Assembly (NCBI GenBank): GCA_934615235.1
Contig: CAKTTL010000031.1
Span: 1 to 27,860 of the forward strand
DNA length: 27,860 bases
Reading direction: 5' to 3'
Origin: an uncultured Clostridia bacterium
GTDB lineage: Bacteria; Bacillota; Clostridia; Christensenellales; Aristaeellaceae
In this document: positions 22,648 to 27,860 of the stretch, piece by piece
Layout of the letters: the number at the start of each line of letters is the position of its first letter
How positions within the stretch are numbered: position 1 is the first letter of the stretch
Notes under the pieces: model-generated
Database searches by the model: none
What the model saw: only the letters and a program-made list of their open reading frames with translations
Told to the model about the DNA's origin: nothing
Translations under genes and position numbers: made by a program

Positions 22648-23317
22648 AAGAATACTTGCAGGACTATTGACGGCGGTCTGCCTGTGCTGTATCCTGTCAG
22701 TGCAGGCCGAGACGGTGCGCGGAGACTTGACGGCGCGCTTCGCCGGGAAGCCGACAATGGAGCTGGACGGGGAAACGCTGACGCTGCGCGGCCGCGTGAC
22801 GACGGTGCTGCTTGTCGGAATGCTTCCGCGCGAGCAGGGGCGGGAGGCGTATCTGATTGCCCTTGTCGCGGAGGATGATAACCGCAAACTTGTCTCGCCC
22901 GTATGGCTTGAAGGCGGCGTTGCCGCCGCGGCGTTTGAAGCGGCGGAGGATGCGGAGACCGGCTGTCAGGCGGCGGTGGAAGCGCTGCAGGGCGCAATGC
23001 CCGGCGTGGAGATCGATTACTATGCCTGTCTGAACCTGCAGGGGATATCCGAAGGCGAAGAAATGGACGAGCAGCGGCTGCGCGAGCGGGTTTCCGCGCT
23101 TCGCGCGGAAGTTGAAACCGCGTCCAGCGCCGAGATACAGACGCTATACAAGCAGATGGAGCCGTATATCACGACCAACATGAAAAGCGGCGCCATGATG
23201 AAGTTTCTGGATAAAGCGGATCGGTATGAACGCAGCGAATCCGTTCATCTGGATGAACAGGACGGAGCGGCGATGAACCGGCTGCTTGCGGATGTTTTTT
23301 ACGAGCGGGCCGAATAA
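22637..23317 (+). CDS. Secreted LCP-like protein lacking catalytic residues
   Basis: 226 residues with a signal peptide (MKIKRILAGLL, cleavage near SVQA-ET at 24). VTTVLLVGML (55-64) and EIDYYACLNLQGI, plus a late PYITTNMKSG, fit the LytR-CpsA-Psr fold. However, the GxDxR motif reads GMLPR, the DRTDS motif reads GREAY and the RDT motif is lost. It is therefore probably a non-catalytic homologue that may bind lipid-linked polysaccharide or partner the active LCP at 25640. Start chosen for AAAGGA upstream; it overlaps loaP by 11 bases. The fold assignment is from pattern only. Confidence 0.6.
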   Translation: MKIKRILAGLLTAVCLCCILSVQAETVRGDLTARFAGKPTMELDGETLTLRGRVTTVLLVGMLPREQGREAYLIALVAEDDNRKLVSPVWLEGGVAAAAFEAAEDAETGCQAAVEALQGAMPGVEIDYYACLNLQGISEGEEMDEQRLRERVSALRAEVETASSAEIQTLYKQMEPYITTNMKSGAMMKFLDKADRYERSESVHLDEQDGAAMNRLLADVFYERAE

Positions 23318-23350
23318 AAGGCTTATGCAAAAGGATTGGTGAAGCGAACG

Positions 23351-24130
23351 ATGAACGAAGAAGCGAATCGGAACAGACAGATCGCGACAAGTCGGGCGGA
23401 CGAGGGAACGGAAATCGATCTGCTCGAATTGTTCTATTGCCTGCTGGAAAAGGCGCGGTTTATTCTGCTGGCCGGGCTTGCCGGCGCGCTGCTGATGGGC
23501 TTCTACAGCTTTTATATCGCCAAGCCTTCCTATGAGGCGACGAGCAAGCTGTACGTGCTCAATTCGAGCGATTCCGCCATCAACCTGTCCGATTTGCAGA
23601 TCGGTTCGCAGCTGGCGAACGATTATAAGGAAGTATTCAAAACCTGGGAAGTTCACGAGATGGTCTGCCAGAACCTGAATCTTTCCTATTCTTATACGCA
23701 GCTGGACGACATGATTTCGGTCAGCAACCCGAGCAACACGCGTATCCTGTATATTACCGCCCGGGCGGGCAGTCCGCGCGAAGCGGCGATGCTGGCGAAC
23801 GAGTATGCAGCCGTTGCGCAGAAGTATATCTCCGAAACCATGCAGACGGATCAGCCGAGCGTTTTTTCGGAGGCGCTGGAGCCGGTCAGCCCGGTCAGCC
23901 CGAAGAAGGGACGCAACGTCGTGCTGGGTTTCCTGCTGGGCGCGATCGCGCTGGCGGGCGTGTTCACCGTGCAGTTCATTATGGACGATCGCATCAAGAC
24001 TTCTGAGGATATCACAAAATACGCGAATATGCCGACGCTGGCAATCGTTCCGATCAGCGGCGCAAGCGCCGCGCAGATGCGCGCCAAGGCGGGCAAATCG
24101 CAGACGAAAGGCAGAGGTGTGCGCAGATGA
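23351..24130 (+). CDS. Wzz/CpsC-type chain-length and kinase-activator protein
   Basis: 259 residues. A polysaccharide co-polymerase that controls chain length and activates the partner tyrosine kinase. After a polar N-terminus comes EIDLLELFYCLLEKARFILLAGLAGALLMGFY, the classic Wzz start with the first membrane segment. The extracytoplasmic part has YEATSKLYVL and LQIGSQLANDYKEVF. PVSPVSPKKGRN leads into the second segment VVLGFLLGAIALAGVFTV, then a cytoplasmic tail including ITKYANMPTLAIVP. The start at 23351 is preferred to TTG/GTG codons at 23336-23341. Its stop overlaps the start of the kinase (ATGA), the usual coupling. Confidence 0.9.
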   Translation: MNEEANRNRQIATSRADEGTEIDLLELFYCLLEKARFILLAGLAGALLMGFYSFYIAKPSYEATSKLYVLNSSDSAINLSDLQIGSQLANDYKEVFKTWEVHEMVCQNLNLSYSYTQLDDMISVSNPSNTRILYITARAGSPREAAMLANEYAAVAQKYISETMQTDQPSVFSEALEPVSPVSPKKGRNVVLGFLLGAIALAGVFTVQFIMDDRIKTSEDITKYANMPTLAIVPISGASAAQMRAKAGKSQTKGRGVRR

Positions 24131-24912
24131 ATCAGGTTGAGCTTACGCGCTTCCCGGCGCTTGACTACGCCTGCAAAGAGGCGATGAACACGCTCTGCAC
24201 CAATCTGACGTTCGTGGGCGGCATGCGCAACCGGATCATGATCACCAGCTGCAATGCGAGCGAAGGCAAATCCTTCCTTTCCATGAATATCATGCGCACG
24301 CTGGCACAACTGGGCCATAGCGTGGTGTTGGTGGACGCTGATTTGCGGCGTTCGCAGATTAAGGCGCGTTACGGCCTGCATTTCCTCAACGGCGAGGGCT
24401 ACGGCATGACGCATTATCTGGCTGGCATCTGCGGGCCGGAGGACGTCGTTTACGCGACGGATATTCCCGGCGCGTCGATTGTGCCGGTCGGCCATGAGGT
24501 GATCAACTCGCTGGCCATGCTCAATACGCCTCGGCTGGAGCGGCTCTTCAAGCAGCTTTCGAGCCAGTTCGAGTTTGTAATCGTCGATGCGCCGCCCGTC
24601 GGCGTAATTATCGACGCGGCCGAAATCGCCAAGTATTGCGATGGGACGATCTTTGTCGTCAAGTATAACTCTGTCAGCCGCAAGGAGCTTTTGAACGCGC
24701 GGCAGCAGATCGAGCGTTCGGGATCGGTCGTGCTGGGCGCCGTGCTGAACGAGGTATCGTTCGATTCCCTCAGCAGCAAGAAGTATTACAATAAATCCTA
24801 TTATTCGCATTATAACTCCGACTACTATAAACCCTCCAAGCGGCGCAAGCCTGCGGAGAAGGGCGAAAAGGCGGCGAATCCCGCTGCGGCGCAGCGGCCG
24901 GTGAGGCAATGA
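24127..24912 (+). CDS. Bacterial tyrosine kinase (CpsD/YwqD type)
   Basis: 261 residues. Cytoplasmic BY-kinase that autophosphorylates on a tyrosine cluster and regulates polysaccharide assembly. Walker A is SCNASEGKSF (41-50), Walker A' is VVLVDADLRRS (66-76) and Walker B is FVIVDAPPVG (150-159). The C-terminal cluster has tyrosines at 220, 221, 225, 226, 229, 233 and 234, followed by a basic, Ala/Pro-rich tail. The activating domain is the separate Wzz-like protein upstream, as usual in Gram-positive bacteria. It overlaps both neighbours by four bases. All catalytic features are intact. Confidence 0.94.
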   Translation: MNQVELTRFPALDYACKEAMNTLCTNLTFVGGMRNRIMITSCNASEGKSFLSMNIMRTLAQLGHSVVLVDADLRRSQIKARYGLHFLNGEGYGMTHYLAGICGPEDVVYATDIPGASIVPVGHEVINSLAMLNTPRLERLFKQLSSQFEFVIVDAPPVGVIIDAAEIAKYCDGTIFVVKYNSVSRKELLNARQQIERSGSVVLGAVLNEVSFDSLSSKKYYNKSYYSHYNSDYYKPSKRRKPAEKGEKAANPAAAQRPVRQ

Positions 24913-25622
24913 TGGAACGGGTAACGGATATCCACCAGCATCTCGTTTACGGGATGGACGACGGCGCGCAGAGCCGTGAGGATATGTTCGCGATGCTCCG
25001 GCGCGCGGCGGACGAGGGGATCGGGCGGATCGTTGCGACCCCGCACGCCGTGCCCGGCGTAGAGCCGTTCAACCGCGAAGATTATTACCGGCGGCTGGAC
25101 GAGGCGGACGACTATTGCCGGCAGAACGGGCTGGATATTGAACTGGAAGAAGGCGCGGAGATCCTCTACACGGATCAGACGTGCCGTTTTTTACAGGAAG
25201 GGCTTGTGCCAACGCTGGCGCAGAGCGATTTCGTTCTGGTCGAGTTTTCGCCCGACGTGCCGTTTGAACGGCTGTACGGCGCGCTGGAACGACTGGCGCA
25301 GGGCGGGTTCCTGTCGGTCGTGGCGCATGTGGAACGATATCGCTGCCTGACGATGCGGCCGGCAAACGCGCTGCGGGTGAAGGATAGCCTGCAGGTTTAC
25401 TTTCAGGTGAACTGCGCTTCCGTGCTGGATGGGTGCGGGTTCTGGGCGAACCGGTTCCTGCGCAAAATGTTTGAGCACGGAATGATCGACGCCGTTGCGA
25501 CGGACGCGCACAATGTTTCCTCGCGCCCTGCGCGAATGAAGGCGGCACGGGCGGCGCTTGCAAGGCAGTACGGCGAGGATTACGCCTGCCGGCTGACGGA
25601 CGGCGGATTGATTTTCGAATGA
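24909..25622 (+). CDS. PHP-family protein-tyrosine phosphatase (CpsB/YwqE type)
   Basis: 237 residues. Manganese-dependent phosphatase that removes phosphate from the BY-kinase. Metal ligands are visible in order: DIHQH (D7, H9, H11), ATPH (H46), EGAEI (E84), VAHVERY (H140, then E142 and R143) and TDAHN (D199, H201). The family usually has DIHSH followed by PGIDDGA; here it reads YGMDDGA. Its ATG overlaps the kinase stop, and its own stop overlaps a possible early start of the LCP gene. The kinase-phosphatase pair sets the phosphorylation cycle for polysaccharide export. Confidence 0.94.
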   Translation: MMERVTDIHQHLVYGMDDGAQSREDMFAMLRRAADEGIGRIVATPHAVPGVEPFNREDYYRRLDEADDYCRQNGLDIELEEGAEILYTDQTCRFLQEGLVPTLAQSDFVLVEFSPDVPFERLYGALERLAQGGFLSVVAHVERYRCLTMRPANALRVKDSLQVYFQVNCASVLDGCGFWANRFLRKMFEHGMIDAVATDAHNVSSRPARMKAARAALARQYGEDYACRLTDGGLIFE

Positions 25623-25639
25623 AGGAAAGGCGAGAAAAG

Positions 25640-26485
25640 ATGAAAAAAGCGATTGCGGTTCTGCTTGCGGCGCTGCTGATGCTCCCGGCGCTGTGCCTGG
25701 CCGAGGATGCGGCTTCGCAGTGGCAGAATATTCTGCTGATGGGCGGGGACGCGCGAAGCGCGGAAAGATACGACCGTACCGATTCGATCATGATTCTCTC
25801 GCTCAACGCCGATGAAGCGCAGGTCAAAATGACAAGCATCATGCGCGATACCTGGGTGAAGGCGGCGGGAAAGGGATATTCCTGCAAGATTAACGCCCTG
25901 AACGTATACGGCGGTCCGGAGCTGACCGTGGCGACGGTGAACGAATGCTTCGGGATGGACATAGAAAAATATGTGCTCATTAACATGACCGATATGATCG
26001 ATATCATTGACCTGGTCGGCGGTGTGGATGTGGAAATCACGACGGGCGAGCGCTGGTATATCAACTCTTCCGTGAAAGGCTACGGCGATTCGACGCAGCT
26101 GGAAGAGAGCGGGCTGGTTCATCTCAACGGTTCGCAGGCGCTGGCCTATTCGCGGATTCGCCATCTGGACAGCGATTTCAAACGGGTCGAGCGCCAGCAG
26201 AAGGTGATGCTTGCGCTGGCGGCGCGCCTGCAGGAAATGGAAATCGGCGAGCTGATGGACCTGACGGATGAAATCATCGGTCACCTGCAGACGAACCTGT
26301 CCGAGGACGAAATGAAAGAGCTGGCGCGCATGGCGCTGGTGATTGAGCCGGACGAGGTGCAGGCGATGCGCCTTCCGGCCGACGGAACGTTTACCTCCGG
26401 CACGGAAGAGGGCAAGGGGTACATTATCCAGCCGAACTTCGAACGGAACGGCGAACTGCTGCAAGCTTTTATTTACGGCGATTGA
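25640..26485 (+). CDS. LytR-CpsA-Psr (LCP) family transferase
   Basis: 281 residues. Transfers a polymer from a lipid carrier to the cell wall outside the membrane. Signal peptide 1-21 (ending LCLAE). Catalytic motifs are present: GGDAR (35-39), DRTDS (45-49), RDT (69-71) and late YSRIRHLDSDFKRVERQQ, with the conserved Arg residues. DLVGGVDV and HLNGSQALAYSR are family landmarks. The start at 25640 is chosen because AAAGGCG lies upstream; an ATG at 25619 overlaps the phosphatase stop but has no ribosome site. Likely attaches the product of this operon to peptidoglycan. Confidence 0.92.
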   Translation: MKKAIAVLLAALLMLPALCLAEDAASQWQNILLMGGDARSAERYDRTDSIMILSLNADEAQVKMTSIMRDTWVKAAGKGYSCKINALNVYGGPELTVATVNECFGMDIEKYVLINMTDMIDIIDLVGGVDVEITTGERWYINSSVKGYGDSTQLEESGLVHLNGSQALAYSRIRHLDSDFKRVERQQKVMLALAARLQEMEIGELMDLTDEIIGHLQTNLSEDEMKELARMALVIEPDEVQAMRLPADGTFTSGTEEGKGYIIQPNFERNGELLQAFIYGD

Positions 26486-26525
26486 CGCACACAGCTTCAT
26501 ATTGATTTGGGCGAGTCGGGCCGGT

Positions 26526-26557
26526 GAAAAGCCAGCGTGAAAGCGCGAGGCTTTTTT
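26526..26557 (+). terminator. Strong intrinsic terminator inside the exopolysaccharide operon
   Basis: AAAAGCC (26527-26533) pairs with GGCTTTT (26549-26555), with inner GCGT-GAAA-GCGC and a six-base T-run (26552-26557). The next gene has the same strand and pathway but no clear promoter, so this is the expected target of LoaP antitermination. Confidence 0.85.
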
Positions 26558-26604
26558 CGCGTGCGCCGCTTTGTCCGGCGTGCAGAATTATCGTGCGCTA
26601 GCGC

Positions 26605-26621
26605 GTTTTGCAAAGCAAAAC
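26605..26621 (+). repeat. Hairpin downstream of the internal terminator
   Basis: GTTTTGC-AAA-GCAAAAC, seven perfect pairs, in the 157-base stretch between terminator and transferase. No promoter better than chance was seen there. Confidence 0.4.
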
Positions 26622-26714
26622 TGGCGTGACAAACGGGAAAATTGGGCGCATAGTGAACGTGCAGACCGGAACGCTCAAGCGGCTGCAAAAGATGAAAAGA
26701 CGAAGGGAAGAGGC

Positions 26715-27689
26715 ATGATGGCGAAGATGGTCAGGTCGGTTCGGATGAGGGGAATGAATTTGCTTCATTTCGTTTTGATGACCGCACTGATGATGACGGT
26801 ATGGTTCACCCTGTGCGCGCCGCAGGCGGCAATGCCCGATGTGCAGACGGTGAGCATTGCAGTGTGCGCTTGTTACGCAATTCTGTCGGTGTTTTTCTAT
26901 CGTACCTATAATGCTTACAAAATCGGCATGAACCGTGCGGGCGAGACGTTTTATTCGCAGACGCTTGCCAATCTCTTCAGCAATTTCCTGACGTATATCT
27001 TTGCGTGCATCATTCAGCTGCGTTTGATGAATGTTTTGCCTGTGCTGCTCGTGTTCGTGGGGCAGACGGTGATCAGCGCCGTCTGGTGCCGTCTGGCGAA
27101 TCAGCTGTATTTCAAACTGCATAAGCCGATGCGGACGCTTGTTATCTATAAGGACGATGAGGATCTGGAAAAACTTCATGAGATCGTCTGCTTCGAAAAC
27201 CGGTTCAATATTCAGAATCAGATTAAGGATCCGCAGGATGTTTTTGATGTTCTGCCGAAGATTCGGGATTATCAGGCAATCATTGTGTCCGGCGTTGACG
27301 CGACGATGCGCAATGGCATTGTGAAGGAATGCATCGATAAGGATATCGATTGTTTCTTTATTCCCCATACAGGCGATGTGATTATTTCGGGCGCGAAGCA
27401 TATGCAATCCTTCAGTATCCCGATTATGGAAGCGAAGCGCGCCATGCTCAAGCCTGAATATGCGTTTGCCAAGCGGCTGCTTGATATCCTGCTTGCATCG
27501 GTTGCGCTTGTGTTTGCTTCTCCGTTTATGGTCGCCACGGCGATAGCGATTAAAGCGTATGATCATGGGCCGGTTCTCTATAGACAGGTACGGCTGACCA
27601 GGGACGGTAAATGCTTTGAAATTCTCAATGTTCGGTGCATGGTAATAGTAGGGCGTTCTGCACGAAATTCCTGTGCGATTGCGGTGTAA
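26715..27689 (+). pseudogene. Polyprenyl-phosphate sugar-1-phosphate transferase, truncated
   Basis: About 324 residues from the ATG at 26715 (AAGGGAAGAGG upstream). It would start polysaccharide repeat synthesis by moving a sugar phosphate onto undecaprenyl phosphate. Four to five N-terminal membrane segments and a CoA-binding-like middle (VIYKDDEDLEKLH, AIIVSGVDATMRN) are followed by AFAKRLLDILLASVALVF, the entry to the catalytic domain, and GPVLYRQVRLTRDG. The family then reads KFRSM and later DELPQ and VGPRP. Here it reads NVRCMVIVGRSARN and stops, so about 140 residues, including most of the active site, are missing. No frame downstream restores them. Base composition is visibly lower in GC than in the upstream genes. 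Confidence 0.8.
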
Positions 27690-27860
27690 ATGGCAGCAGT
27701 ATGCACAATGACCGGACACATTTGGGACATCAGACATCAAAATCGCTGGTGGCGGGGCAGGATTCGGTATGTCGGAAATAAGCGCTATGAGAATAGAAGG
27801 CTTTCCAACTGCGGCGGTATGATTATGCGCCGTACCAACGTCTATGGGCATGTACCGAAC
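27630..27860. mobile_element. Unrelated terminal sequence bounded by an inverted repeat (possible insertion)
   Basis: GTTCGGTGCATG (27630-27641) and CATGTACCGAAC (27849-27860) are inverted repeats matching at 11 of 12 positions; a few more bases (ATAG) match further in. The sequence between has no recognisable gene on either strand and breaks the transferase. It could be a short inverted-repeat element or the edge of a larger one. GTGCG at 27673 also resembles a group II intron start. The exact boundary is uncertain. Confidence 0.4.

Noticed and set aside
26526..26557. Cre-like sequence GTGAAAGCGCG inside the terminator
   Set aside because: It forms the inner stem and loop of the hairpin, misses a consensus base and is not near a promoter.
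27673..27860. Definite group II intron
   Set aside because: Only the GTGCG start could be matched; the exon frame before it does not continue the transferase family, and no domain V or maturase lies in the window. Kept only as an alternative.

Overview
The window is a gene-dense, GC-rich stretch of a bacterial chromosome. Signs of a Clostridia-type Bacillota include good AGGAGG ribosome sites, vegetative TTGACA-17-TATAAT promoters, a LoaP-type NusG paralogue heading an exopolysaccharide operon with a YwqD/YwqE-like kinase-phosphatase pair, a Y-family polymerase coupled to a YolD-like gene, and ABC systems related to Lpl/Ytc. A gut Christensenellales-like lineage would fit, but that is inference. 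No rRNA, tRNA or CRISPR array was seen.

Layout. 1-176: start of a quinone oxidoreductase (minus, cut by the window edge). 317-1203: an AraC-type regulator with its own promoter. 1237-2052: a cysteine-rich, spore-coat-like protein (minus) with a possible sigma-K promoter. 2193-3392: CCA-adding enzyme. 3416-8215: a sugar-uptake operon (binding protein, RbsA-like double ATPase, RbsC-like permease, Gfo/Idh/MocA dehydrogenase). 8212-9525: CbiA/CobB (minus), convergent on that operon. 9665-11338: FGGY-type kinase, divergent from cbiA. 11398-14571: ruvC-ruvA-ruvB-queA operon (minus). 14661-15650: a second AraC regulator, divergent from a second ABC operon (15866-19615: binding protein and two permeases, no ATPase). 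19675-21724: Y-family polymerase plus YolD-like partner with a possible SOS box.

21883-27689: an exopolysaccharide/capsule operon. A promoter and long structured leader precede loaP, a degenerate LCP-like secreted protein, a Wzz-like chain-length protein, a BY-kinase, a PHP-type tyrosine phosphatase and an active-looking LCP ligase. A strong intrinsic terminator follows, then a membrane sugar-phosphate transferase. The plan suggests that LoaP made from the first gene lets polymerase read through the internal terminator to the glycosyl-assembly genes. The transferase breaks off inside its catalytic domain. The last ~230 bases are unrelated sequence bounded by an imperfect inverted repeat, so a mobile element probably interrupts the gene or the window ends in a repeat.

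The most striking regulatory features are the 21-bp-phased direct repeat overlapping the divergent araC/ABC promoters, the LoaP leader and mid-operon terminator, the hairpins directly behind both binding-protein genes, and cre-like half sites upstream of both binding-protein genes.
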